Source of the DNA: Tetraselmis striata
Lineage: Eukaryota > Chlorophyta > Chlorodendrophyceae > Chlorodendrales > Chlorodendraceae
Assembly (NCBI GenBank): GCA_006384855.1
Contig: VCJN01000990.1
Span: 124,001 to 188,000 of the forward strand
Direction: 5' to 3'
DNA: 64,000 nt
Made by a program: the position numbers and the translations under genes. Of the stretch, positions 35,628 through 44,902 are shown in pieces. Positions within the stretch are counted from its first letter, which is position 1; each line of letters begins with the position of its first letter. The notes under the pieces are model-generated. The model saw only the letters and a list, made by a program, of their open reading frames with translations, made no database searches and was not told the origin of the DNA.

Positions 35628-36382
35628 TCGTGAGTGCCCCCTTCAGCTGGAATGGTATAGTTGGCGGCGGCCGTACAAACGCTCCCAGCAACCCTCTGAA
35701 TACTCTTTTGGCGTCCCACCAGGCCATCCGCACCATGCGCTTCCACCTCGCCCATGCTCAGAAATCTGATGCTGACGAGCGCCGCTATTGTCGCGCGCGC
35801 CGGTGCTGACTGTTCGTGCAGGCGCGGTGCACGGTAGGGTTGGGAGTAGCTAAGGATTAATTGCGCTAGCTACAAAATGCGATTTGAAATCACCGCCCTT
35901 AGGATTGTTATTTGCGGCTATTGCCGAAGTCGAATGATGTGAGGATATATCCTATACCCTCACTAACCCTAGTCATCATAGCACATTAGGCGCGTAGCGC
36001 GCGCCCGTCTAACGACGGGGCTGCGCCCGCGCCCTGTCGGCCACATCGCGCCACCTGATATATCAGGCACGGCGCCTGTCGGCATGTATCGATATCATAC
36101 TCCACCATCACACCAGTGAAATAGCGACTGGCACTCACTCTCCACCACGCGCACCTTCCCTCACCCAAATGAAGAACCGGCGTACATGCGTACGTACGGC
36201 CTGTCCGCACCCGGCATATTTGGGCCTGGTGAGGCCATGCTGTGTTTTTTCCAGCTATTGATAGGAAGGGACCAGCGCTACAGCGGCGCATTACCTTGCC
36301 ATGCGCAATATCTCACATTGGAGAATTACGGGTAAGGATATAAGGACTAAGCGGCGCTTCGCGCCGGGGATTTGTGGAGGTG
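35628..36382. other. Intergenic, no supported gene
   Basis: No eL19 continuation and no other motif were found. The segment from about 36340 onward belongs to the inverted-repeat family shared with 46550-46700. Confidence 0.4.
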
Positions 36383-36508
36383 CCCCTACCTCTTGGGTTG
36401 AGCCTGGTGCGGGATGCGGGCCGCTTTTAGCCGGCTTGTAGTGTTGATCTTGTAATACTGTTGTTTCCGGGTAATAATCAGTAATTTATTTTTCAAAAGA
36501 GACGTATT
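36340..36508 (+). repeat. Inverted-repeat family, arm at the left of the DIRS element
   Basis: 36345-36476 is the reverse complement of about 46550-46692 (AAGCGGCGCTTCGCGCCGGG, GATTTGTGGAGGTGCCCCTA). 36478-36508 is the reverse complement of about 42600-42631. It contains the 20-bp marker CCCCTACCTCTTGGGTTGAG at 36383-36402. Confidence 0.8.
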
Positions 36509-36546
36509 ACTGTATTGCTGATCTTGTAGTGCTGTTTTTTTTTTTT

Positions 36547-36797
36547 TCGTTGTTAAGTAAGTAACTGAGTTTAGTCAGACGACGGACCGAGTTGTGCGGT
36601 CGAAGGACTACCACCTGGAAAATATAGCACAGTAGCCAGTCATCGGCTCTGTCTAGAATCTTCCAGGATGGGACAGTGAGCAGCGGACTCGCGACCGCAC
36701 CAGCTCCCGACCTGTTTCCCTGCCTGCCTGCAGCTACTACTTAGCCAAATGTCTAGACCATAGCGCTCATCCCTTTTGCTGTTGCGCTTCACGCACC
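36547..36797 (+). repeat. Split direct repeat A1 of the DIRS element
   Basis: 251 bp, nearly identical to 41117-41367. It starts TCGTTGTTAAGTA and ends CTTCACGCACC. Confidence 0.93.
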
Positions 36798-36899
36798 AGC
36801 AATCGCGCGGCACCTGTGCCGCGAGGGGAAGCGATCCTTGTCGATATTATCCGCCTGCGCTAGCACGACGCCCTGCGCACGGCATTGTCAGGGCTCGGT

Positions 36900-37853
36900 A
36901 TGCCTGACAACTCCGGTGACGCCCCTAATGGCCTAGCCGAAGACCGCATCGCCGCGCTGGAGGCCGGTTTCGCGGGGCTTACGGAGCTTCTGGAAGCCCT
37001 ACGAAGTGACCTTCAGCGGCCTAGTGGTTCTACTCCTACCGAGCCCCGCGCGCCCGCTAGTAGCGCTGCCGCGGCGAGCTCCCAGCACGACGCACCGGCT
37101 CGCGCAGAGCAGGTTTCTGTGCCCCAGCCCCAGCGCGGTGGCCCTAGTGCCGCTGCCCCTTCCTTAGTCTGGGAGGAGTGGGCTCATTTAATTGGCCCCG
37201 GCTTTTCCGTCCAGCCCAGTCCCGGCCTCTCTCCGATTCCCCAACTGTACGACATCTCATCTGACGAGACGCACCGCCAGCTCATCGCGCGTCGGCACTG
37301 GGCCACTTTGGATCAGTACCGCTCTCTGTACTGCTTTGGCTTCTACGATGCGGTGGCCCACGCGGCTCTCTGCGAGGCGCTCGCGTCGATTAAGAGAGCG
37401 GCAAGCGCGGCGCAGCCCCCTGGTGAGGAGGACCTTCGCCTCCTTGAAGCGGGCGTGGCGGCCTACGACGCCTCAAATAAACACCGGCGCGACTTCCTGG
37501 CGTTTATCCGCCTCAACGCGTCGAACGATGCGGATGCGCGGACCAAGACAGTCGCACAGGTGGTTCGCCGCAGCCTCCTCAAGCCCGGTTTCGCGGACTA
37601 TGGTTCGGAAGCAGTGGCGCAGCTCAGCGACGAGCTTTTGCGCCGCGAGGCCGAGTACAGCGTCACGGCGGCGGCAAAGGCATCCGTACAACAGCGCTTC
37701 GGCGTGGGACCAGACCCCAACGAGGAGGAGGACAACGACGACGAGCCACCATCCAGAGCGCGACGGCGCCGGCCCTCCGGACGCCGCCCACGCCCAGACT
37801 TCCGCCCCACAGCCGACGACGCCGACAAGGGCAAGGGCAAGGGCAAGCCCTGA
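36900..37853 (+). CDS. DIRS element gag-like protein
   Basis: 317 residues from the ATG at 36900 to TGA. The sequence has an N-terminal coiled-coil-like segment (EDRIAALEAGFAGLTELLEALRS region), a Pro/Ala/Ser/Gln-rich linker and a helical middle (about residues 110-250). The tail has acidic then basic stretches (NEEEDNDDE, then RARRRRPSGRR) and ends (GK)n-P. No zinc knuckle was seen. The first position in DIRS elements is normally the gag-like product that packages element RNA. That role is inferred from position and composition rather than from a motif. The stop codon context CCC-TGA matters for the next frame. Confidence 0.75.
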   Translation: MPDNSGDAPNGLAEDRIAALEAGFAGLTELLEALRSDLQRPSGSTPTEPRAPASSAAAASSQHDAPARAEQVSVPQPQRGGPSAAAPSLVWEEWAHLIGPGFSVQPSPGLSPIPQLYDISSDETHRQLIARRHWATLDQYRSLYCFGFYDAVAHAALCEALASIKRAASAAQPPGEEDLRLLEAGVAAYDASNKHRRDFLAFIRLNASNDADARTKTVAQVVRRSLLKPGFADYGSEAVAQLSDELLRREAEYSVTAAAKASVQQRFGVGPDPNEEEDNDDEPPSRARRRRPSGRRPRPDFRPTADDADKGKGKGKP

Positions 37854-37856
37854 CGG
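37845..37856 (+). promoter_or_regulatory. Candidate +1 ribosomal frameshift site joining gag to RT
   Basis: The gag frame ends AAG CCC TGA. Slipping forward one base at CCC-UGA moves the ribosome into the frame reading GAC GGT GCG GCC. That frame runs without interruption into RT, whose conserved part starts within about 20 codons. It has no ATG between the gag stop and the conserved domain. Shift-prone sense codons before UGA are known at antizyme-type +1 sites. Use of this one is inference. Confidence 0.5.
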
Positions 37857-39885
37857 TGCGGCCCGCCGTTCCGCTTCGTTACCACGCCCCTCCACGTTTC
37901 TGCGCCATCGCGTGCGGCAGAACTGGCGGGAGTGGCGGCGAATCGGGGCGAGCGGGCGCGTGCTCCGGTGGGTTCGCGAGGGAGTGCCGCTACCTTTCTC
38001 TGGCGCGGCGCCCACGCCTTTCCACCGGGGCGTCTCTCTACAGGACGCTACGCCTCAGCAGCTCGAGTGGTGGGAGCGGGAGAGCCAGCGACTAGTAACA
38101 GTCGGCGCGCTAGAACCTGGCGTGCGCGAGCACTACGTGTCGCGAGTCTTCCTAGTACCAAAGCCGGGCTGCAACCAGTGGCGCCTTGTAATAGACCTGC
38201 GCCATCTAAACTCTTACTGCGCGGTCTATTCCATGCGATTCGAAACTCTGCGTCGCCGGCGGTACCTGGCGAAACGCGGCGACTGGGCGTTTTCCTTCGA
38301 CCTGCAGGACGGCTACTACGCCCTGGGCTTGCGGGAGGACGTCCGCGACTTCTTTACAATCAACGTACGTGGCACCCTGTGGCGCTTCGCGGCCCTCCCC
38401 ATGGGTTGGTCGCTAAGCCCTTACTACTTCTGCGCTCTGATGGCGGTCATGGTGCGCTACCTGCGTCAACCAGACTTCGCGACCTACAGCAGCTACGGCC
38501 GGCCCTTCCGTCGACGCTTGCGTCGCCGCAAGGCGCGCGGCGTTTGCCTCCTACCGTTCATCGACGACTTCCTGTTTCTGGCACCGTCGCGCCAGCTGGC
38601 TCTACGCCTACAGGCCGAGGTCGAGCGAGTCTGGGGGCGCCTGGGCCTGGCCAAGCACCCCACCAAGGCGCACCCCGAGCCCACCCAGCAGCTGCAGCAC
38701 TTAGGCCTGGACTTGGACCTGGTCACTATGCAGTTCCGCGCCCCAGCGGCGAAACTGCGTCGGCTCTCCAACCTGGCCCGCGACCTCCTGTGCATCGCTG
38801 CGCGCCGCCGCCGCCCCGCGCCGGCCAAACTCCTTGCGTCTCTCGCCGGGCAGGGCCAGTTCCTCTACCTCGCGATGCCTCCGGCACGTTTCTACCTCCG
38901 CGAGGCGCACACCGTCCTGGGCCGATGCTCCTCTCCGAGCGGCAAGGTCGTTCTGACGCGTCAGCTCATTCGCGATTTGGAGTGGTGGCGCGATGTTCCC
39001 ACGCGCCACAACGGCGCACCGATTCTGCGCCCGGTGGAGACAGCCTATTTGCACACGGACTCCAGCCAGTACGGCTGGGGTGCGGTACTGTGCGAAACTA
39101 CGGAGGCACGCGGATATTGGTACGAGGAGGATCGTCGACGTCATATAACGTACAAGGAGCTCAAAGCGGTACGTCTCGCCATACAGTCATTGTTGCCACG
39201 GCTGATGGGGCGCCGCGTACTTTTGTACGAGGACAATCAGGCGGTGGTGCATATCCTGTCCAATTTGACTACTCGGTCACCGGTACTTATGGCGGAACTT
39301 CGCAATCTATGGTATTTGCTGGATGTACACGATATTCGTTTACGAGTACGGTACATTCGGTCTGCGGCGAACGCATGGGCGGACAAGCTTTCGCGAGAGA
39401 AGGACTTTTCCGATTGGATGATCAATCCTCGTATATTCCGGTACGTCGATCGCATATGGGGACCACATACGGTCGACCGATTCGCAACTATGGAGAACGC
39501 CTTGTTACCTCGGTACAACTCCCGGTGGACGGTCCCAGGTACCGAGGCGGTGGACTCCTTGGCCCAGTCGGACGCCACCTGGCGCGCCGAAGTGAACTGG
39601 TGCAATCCCCCCTGGCAGCTGCTGGACGATCTGGTGCTAAAGCTGCAGCAATCGGGGGCCGCGGCGACCGTGGTCGCCCCGGCCTGGCACGGCCACCCTT
39701 GGCTCCAGCAGCTACACGAAATGGCTACCGAGGTACTGCACTACCCTCCTTCCCGCGATCTGTTCTTTCCCGGGCTGCTCGGGCGCCGCGCGGGCGTCGG
39801 GCCGCCGCCCTGGAGCGTGATGCTCTTCCGCCTTCCCTTCCGTCCTTCTTCTACCGGTCGCGACGCGCCGGTTACGGGGCGTTAA
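37854..39885 (+). CDS. DIRS element reverse transcriptase - RNase H - methylase-like polyprotein
   Basis: The frame is +1 relative to gag, with about 677 codons after the shift point. It is also open upstream, overlapping gag. Domains in order: a pre-RT region (FLRHRVRQNWREW), then RT with VSRVFLVPKPG, RLVIDLRHLN, FSFDLQDGYYALGL, LPMGWSLSPYYF and the catalytic LLPFIDDFLFLA (38551-38586). RNase H has LHTDSSQYGWGAVL (first Asp), ITYKELKAV (Glu) and LYEDNQAVVHIL (Asp). The C-terminal region has DRFATMENALLPRYNSRW and VNWCNPPWQLL, where NPPW resembles motif IV of the adenine-methylase-like domain typical of DIRS elements. It makes element DNA from RNA. Initiation is probably by frameshift from gag; the nearest ATG in this frame (37348) lies deep inside gag. 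Confidence 0.9.
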
Positions 39886-40019
39886 GTGCTGTTGCTGCTA
39901 CCTTGGACGTTTCCGCGGACGCTTTTCAGATCTCCCGTACAGATGCTCACAGCAGACAACACCCGGCTGTGCGGTACGGGTTGAAATCGAACGTACCGTC
40001 TGCACCATGGGCAGCGATT

Positions 40020-41051
40020 ATGCGACCTGGGCTACTGCGGTTACTCGGCGACGACGAGGTTGGGCGCCGTGCCGCGAATTTCTTGATGTCTTCGCGCGCG
40101 GAACGTACCGTGCAGTCTTACGGATCTGAATTCAACCTATTCTGCGAGTTCTGCGCGCAAAATGGGAGACTGCCGGACACGGCGGATCCGCCGCTCATCG
40201 TTCGGTACATCTCTTGGGTTGCGGCACGTGGCCGCAACAAGGCTGGTGCCTTTGGACCCTACCTTTCAGCGATCAACGCCTTTTTCACCGATAATTTCAA
40301 GGAGCCGCCGGCGCTTGGGCCTTTCGTCAACCAGGCGATGCGCGGTTGGGAGCTGGCTCAGCAGGTGCTGGACGCCCCGGACTACCGGGTGCCTCTGCAT
40401 GCGGACGTCGCCCTCGCCTGTGTTCGGCGTGCGCAGCGGCTGGTTTCTCACAGGTCCATCGCGTGCGACCTGCCCACATTCCGTGCCCTGCTCGTTACCG
40501 CGGTCAATTTCCTTTTTTGTCACCGCGCGGGTACTAGTACGGGGTGCGGCGTGCGCGATTTGGCGGTTGATTCCCGCAGCATTACGCTGTACCGTCGAGT
40601 ACTTAAGGGCAAGCCTTCCGGGGCGCCTCGTCCGGTGCTGCAAATTTCCCGCGAGGCGCACCCCGAAATCGCGGAGCTTTTGGAGTTCTTCGTCAGCTGC
40701 CGCGATCACGTGCTGCCCGGTGCTACTCGGTTTTGGCAGCTCCCTGATGATGATCCCGGCACGTGGACCGCGGCTACTGTCTCCGAATGGGTAACTGCCG
40801 CTGCCTTGGCAGTTGACGCTACCCCGCCTGCTGGTTTCCGCTGGTCGTCGCACAGCCTTCGCAGTGGCGGGGCGTCCGCGGCCTCGGCCACGGGCGTCCC
40901 TATGCCTACGATTCGCTGGCTTGGCGGCTGGAAAGTGGGCAGCGGCGTGGTCCTCAATTACATCGTGCCAGGCATCCTGGAATCCGCTAGGGCCCGCTAC
41001 TTCTTCGGCTCCCTGGCACCGCAGCGTTCCGCTGCTAATCTTTCACAGTGA
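40020..41051 (+). CDS. DIRS element tyrosine recombinase (integrase)
   Basis: 343 residues from ATG 40020. An N-terminal SAM-like core-binding region (ERTVQSYGSEFNLFCEFC and YLSAINAFF) precedes the catalytic domain. That domain shows FRALLVTAVNFLFCHRAGTSTG (first Arg region may be degenerate) and GFRWSSHSLRSGGASAA, the H-x-x-R box. GGWKVGSGVVLNYI follows with the Trp and the nucleophile Tyr. It integrates the circular element intermediate by site-specific-type recombination, the hallmark separating DIRS from LTR elements. The frame is open far upstream, overlapping the RT frame. Translation may start earlier or by reinitiation 134 nt after the RT stop. Confidence 0.88.
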   Translation: MRPGLLRLLGDDEVGRRAANFLMSSRAERTVQSYGSEFNLFCEFCAQNGRLPDTADPPLIVRYISWVAARGRNKAGAFGPYLSAINAFFTDNFKEPPALGPFVNQAMRGWELAQQVLDAPDYRVPLHADVALACVRRAQRLVSHRSIACDLPTFRALLVTAVNFLFCHRAGTSTGCGVRDLAVDSRSITLYRRVLKGKPSGAPRPVLQISREAHPEIAELLEFFVSCRDHVLPGATRFWQLPDDDPGTWTAATVSEWVTAAALAVDATPPAGFRWSSHSLRSGGASAASATGVPMPTIRWLGGWKVGSGVVLNYIVPGILESARARYFFGSLAPQRSAANLSQ

Positions 41052-41088
41052 CTGGTTTTCACCGGTAACTGTGGCCTTCCGGTTTTGC

Positions 41089-41116
41089 CTGGCAACGTGA
41101 CTCGCACTCTGTCTAA
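41089..41116 (+). repeat. Split direct repeat B1
   Basis: CTGGCAACGTGACTCGCACT plus eight bases lie directly before A2 and are repeated at 41428-41455 with one change. Confidence 0.9.
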
Positions 41117-41367
41117 TCGTTGTTAAGTACTTAACTGAGTTTAGTCAGACGACGGACCGAGTTGTGCGGTCGAACGACTACCACCTGGAAAATATAGCAC
41201 AGTAGCCAGTCATCGGCTCTGTCTAGAATCTTCCAGGATGGGACAGTGAGCAGCGGACTCGCGACCGCACCAGCTCCCGACCTGTTTCCCTGCCTGCCTG
41301 CAGCTACTACTTAGCCAACTGTCTAGACCATAGCGCTCATCCCTTTTGCTGTTGCGCTTCACGCACC
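41117..41367 (+). repeat. Split direct repeat A2 of the DIRS element
   Basis: This is the second copy of the 251-bp repeat at 36547-36797 and immediately follows B1. Confidence 0.93.
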
Positions 41368-41427
41368 CACCCGTCCCACCCATCTTGTTTGGTGTGGCGA
41401 GGGGCTTGTAAGACAAGACACTCGCTT

Positions 41428-41455
41428 CTGGCAACGTGACTCGCACCCTGTCTAA
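41428..41455 (+). repeat. Split direct repeat B2, right end of the DIRS element
   Basis: Copy of B1 with one substitution. The sequence beyond it switches to the inverted-repeat family. Confidence 0.9.
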
Positions 41456-41824
41456 AACAGATTAAGTCTGCAAGCCGCGTAAAAGCGGGCCGCCTACTAC
41501 TGTGTGCATTACAAAAAAGCCAGTTCCCAACCCACCGCTAAAAGTTGTATTACCCCCCCCCCCAAAAAAACAAAGCAGCACTACAAGATCAGCAATACAG
41601 TACAAGCCGCCTACAGGCGGCCCGCATCCCGCTCGAGGCCGCGCAGGTCGGGCCGGTCGTCAGGTCTACGGGGCGGGCACGCCGCGAATCGCCACGCCCG
41701 CCGCCTGTACCGGCACCGGACGCCGGACGCCGTCGTTCGACCGTCGCCCGTCCGTCGACGGACGCCGGGCCCCGGGTCGGCGGACTGCCCCCGCACCGCG
41801 GCGACCCCTTTTTACAGCATCATT
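41454..41824 (+). repeat. Left arm of a 1.14-kb inverted repeat
   Basis: This arm is the reverse complement of 42223-42592 with small differences. Both arms carry a C/G run next to A/T runs (41551-41561; 42481-42492). Both also carry a very GC-rich block that creates mirror-image 61-codon frames at 41611-41796 (minus) and 42250-42435 (plus). No protein motif is present. Confidence 0.9.
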
Positions 41825-41837
41825 TTACAGCATATAC

Positions 41838-42190
41838 TCGGACCACCGTATATTCCCCTACCTCTTGGGTTGAGCGGAGGAAAAGGAGAGCCGCGTCCGA
41901 AATCGCCTGCAATATGTGAGAATCGATACCGGTTGCAATACGGTTTTATCACGGAGTTTTAGGCGTCCGTCCTCCGTCCTCCGTCCTCCCCCATACGCGC
42001 TTCGCGCATGAACCGTCATACGTTCGGTGTTCGGTCGTTTGATTTCACGGTACAGGTACGAGGACGGTAAGGTTCTGAATGGATGCGCGTGTATTCTATC
42101 CCAGGCACGTCATATATTCGTCTAAAACGCCGAAATAACGCGGTACCGCAGCGCGTTTTTACTGCTGAATCAGCAAGCGAGACTATTCAG
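41838..42190 (+). repeat. Inverted-repeat family, spacer segment shared with 46716-47213
   Basis: The spacer between the two arms matches 46716-47213 in reverse complement, in two blocks. It contains CCCCTACCTCTTGGGTTGAG at 41855-41874, the CCGTCCTCCGTCCTCC run and a GCGCGTTTTTACTGCTGAAT segment. The 46.7-47.2 kb copy is about 150 nt longer. Confidence 0.85.
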
Positions 42191-42222
42191 CGACAATTCC
42201 TTACTTATACGGTAGTCCAAGT

Positions 42223-42592
42223 ATGATGCTGTAAAAAGGGGTCGCCGCGGTGCGGGGGCAGTCCGCCGACCCGGGGCCCGGCGTCCGTCGACGGACGGGC
42301 GTCGGTCGAACGACGGCATCCGGCGTCCGGTGCCGGTACAGGCGGCGGGCGTGGCGATTCGCGCCGTGCCCGCCCCGTAGACCTGACGACCGGCCCGACC
42401 TGCGCGGCCTCGTGCGGGATGCGGGCCGCCTGTAGGCGGCTTGTACTGTATTGCTGATCTTGTAGTGCTGCTTTTTTTTGGGGGGGGGGGGGTAATACAA
42501 CTTTTAGCGGTGGGTTGGGACCTGGCCTTTTTGTAATGCACACCAGTAGTCAGCGGCTCGCTTTTACGCGGCTTGCAGATTTAATCTGTTTT
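42223..42592 (-). repeat. Right arm of the 1.14-kb inverted repeat
   Basis: Mirror of 41454-41824, separated by a spacer of about 400 nt. The arms can form a long hairpin when single-stranded. Confidence 0.9.
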
Positions 42593-43850
42593 ACAAAATA
42601 ATACGTCTCTTTTGAAAAATAAATTACTGACAAATCTAACGCTATTATTCCCGGATCACAGCCGGCGCGCGCCCAGGATCACAGCCCGTACCTGTGCCCA
42701 TGGGAAAAATAGGCGCCTATTTTTACTCTGATGCGTAAAAATAGCTCCTATTATTAGCCGGATCACAGCCCGTACCAGTTTGGATCACAATGGAATATAT
42801 ATCGAAACGGTACGAAAATACAACGGAAACTTAGGTGCCTCGCTGGAACGGTTCGCGCGGCGCGCGCCAATATCAGCAGCGCGCATTTGCGATTGCGCGC
42901 GAGTGCACATCATCATCATCATATATCCGGGACGGACATAATATATGTCTAGGGATTAGTCGCTAGTCGCCAGACATACGGAAATGAACGTCCGACCAAA
43001 TACCCTGTATACCGTATCTTCGTATCTCCGCGTACGGGGTGTCAGCGCAGCAGCGGCTGCGCGCGACGTGACGACGCGATGCTGCACCACGACCACAAGT
43101 AGCAGCAGCGCGGCGCAGCACGAGAGTTTATCCGTCGTCTGCTGCCACTTCGGGTAGTATGATGCTAGTATCAGCAACACACCAGCAGCACCGGAAGCAT
43201 ATCCTCGACAGCAGCGCAACCTATTGGGGATGACTTTATTACTGTGCGTCGTATACTGACGACGACTACCCGTACCTATACCGCTACGATGGACGATTAC
43301 CTCGGCGGGTATACAGCAGGGCACAACCGCCGCACAGCAGCGCGCCTGCGGCCCCACTGCGCCTGCCAGACTCTGCGGCGCGCAACGTGTCCACTATCGG
43401 TATTGTAGTCTTTGAAAGCGGCGCCGAACTAGCAAGTTACGCGCCTCGGCGTACTGATGGCGGCCAGACTGGCTCTGTCCCGAACGATTGCCATGAGCCA
43501 CATGGACACATGCAAACCCGGAAAGGTCAGCGAGCTGTACCCGTTGTTGTGGCCTGGCCTGGCCCCTATGGTGAAAACCAAGTGCCCAGGCGCACGATGT
43601 GAGCTCTATCTACCCGCCTTTGCTCCAACTTTATGCGTGCATGCCCAGACAATGACATGTTAATTCTCGCTCGCCCGGCGCTCACACAGCCCCCCCCCCC
43701 CCCCCCTGCCACCCGCCGGCACGCTAAGCAGTGGACGCCAGGAGTGGACCATGTCCCTAGTCGTACTGAGGGTAGATTGCCGCAGACCCCCCCCCCCCCC
43801 CCCTCCCCCCCCCCGCCCCCAAACATGCCTACGTACCTACCATCCGCACG

Positions 43851-43891
<41 letters not shown>

Positions 43892-44514
43892 CGCCCACTC
43901 ACAGATACATCACCGCCTTGATATGTATCGAGTGATGATTATTAAGTTACAACACGATGTCATCTCTAATGTCATGCAGTGGCTGGTTAGGGGCGATGAT
44001 GCCGACCCACACTGTGGATGGCGCTACATAGGGCATATATCTGGCGGCCTGGTGGTGTGATCTGCTGTGCGTGGCGGCAAAATAGGGCCCATGCTGGGAT
44101 GGAGCACGCGATACCACGTGGTGATACCACGCAGCCAATGAGGTACCCACCGCCGCCAAGTTATAGTGCATTTTGGGAGCTGAGCACGCAGTGGCTAGTC
44201 GAATAGGTGGCAGCACTGATAGGGACGGCTGGTCCGTTGGCAGGTGCACAGTGTAGCAGTGCTCATGGACGGGGGCCGCACCGGAGGACACGGGCTATGG
44301 CAGTGCAGCAGCGATGCCCTACAGCCAATCACGTATTCCTTTTACTCATGCATTGAGACATGACGTGTGTGGACAAGCGGGCAGTAGCGATGACAGGCAC
44401 CACCGACAGGTCCATATATCGAGTCAACTGCACAAGGACCTAGAATGTGGCGGAGCGCAAACAAGAGAGGAAATAGGGTATCTCGCGCATAGCATGATGA
44501 GGAGATGTTTCCAT
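42593..44514. other. Intergenic, simple repeats and C runs
   Basis: No gene is supported. C runs occur at about 43690-43706 and 43790-43815. Confidence 0.5.
43846..43889. repeat. (CA)n microsatellite
   Basis: About 20 CA units. Confidence 0.95.
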
Positions 44515-44902
44515 TCAATAACGAATATGAGGTAGTGGAGGGACCTTTCCAGGCTTCACTTTCAGCTTTGAAAAGTTTTTCAGTCCTTGCCCATCAGGCA
44601 AAACATCAAGTGCGTCTGCAACCTGAAGGGCTGTCATGTTGCGCTCAGCGGCAGTCCGTTGATCCACTAGATCTATAATGGGCTTTCGGAGAGAATAAAA
44701 CTGCTGGCCTTTCTCTGACTTCCTATATTCTTTCTACGCTGGATAGGTATCTGGACTGTCAATCATTGTTTTATTGGTGGCTTGTGCCACTGTTGCGTCC
44801 GGCTTTTCATGCTTTCTTTGGCGTCCCATTTCTCGTGCTCTGACCCGGAACTCATTGAGAACTTCCGGCAACGTGCCATGGTAGGACTTGTCCTGCAGGC
44901 AC
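44515..44902 (-). pseudogene. Broken exon-like frame of an unrecognised protein
   Basis: On the minus strand a frame runs from LQDKSYHGTLPEVLNEF through REMGRQRKHEKPDATVAQ to a TAG at 44734-44736. It then continues in the same register as KEYRKSEKGQQFYSLRKPII, ERNMTALQVADALDVLPDGQ and ends KVPPLPHIRY with a stop. Codon use and residue mix look protein-like on both sides of the single stop. The local base composition is unlike the GC-rich host exons. It is probably a decayed transposon gene or its last exon. The family was not recognised. Confidence 0.4.

Larger units (their letters stand above)
36547..41455 (+). mobile_element. Complete DIRS-order (PAT/Kangaroo-like) tyrosine-recombinase retrotransposon
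   Basis: The order is A1 (36547-36797), gag-like, RT-RNase H-methylase-like and tyrosine recombinase frames, then B1 (41089-41116), A2 (41117-41367) and B2 (41428-41455). A1 and A2 are 251-bp direct repeats with only a few differences. B1 and B2 are 28-bp direct repeats with one difference. This A1-ORFs-B1A2-B2 'split direct repeat' layout, with a tyrosine recombinase and no DDE integrase or protease, defines the PAT-like group of DIRS elements, which includes Kangaroo of the green alga Volvox. All frames are open, so the copy may be recent. Its left side abuts a T run and its right side abuts the inverted-repeat complex. Confidence 0.92.

Noticed and set aside
37932-40019. Long open frame ahead of the tyrosine recombinase, on top of RT
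   Set aside because: Its text has no motif and follows codon positions of the RT frame. GC-rich DNA leaves such shadows open, so only the part from about 40020 is called.
41611-42435. Mirror-image 61-codon frames as a duplicated small gene
   Set aside because: They exist only because the inverted-repeat arms are copies of one another, and the Arg/Pro-rich text has no motif.
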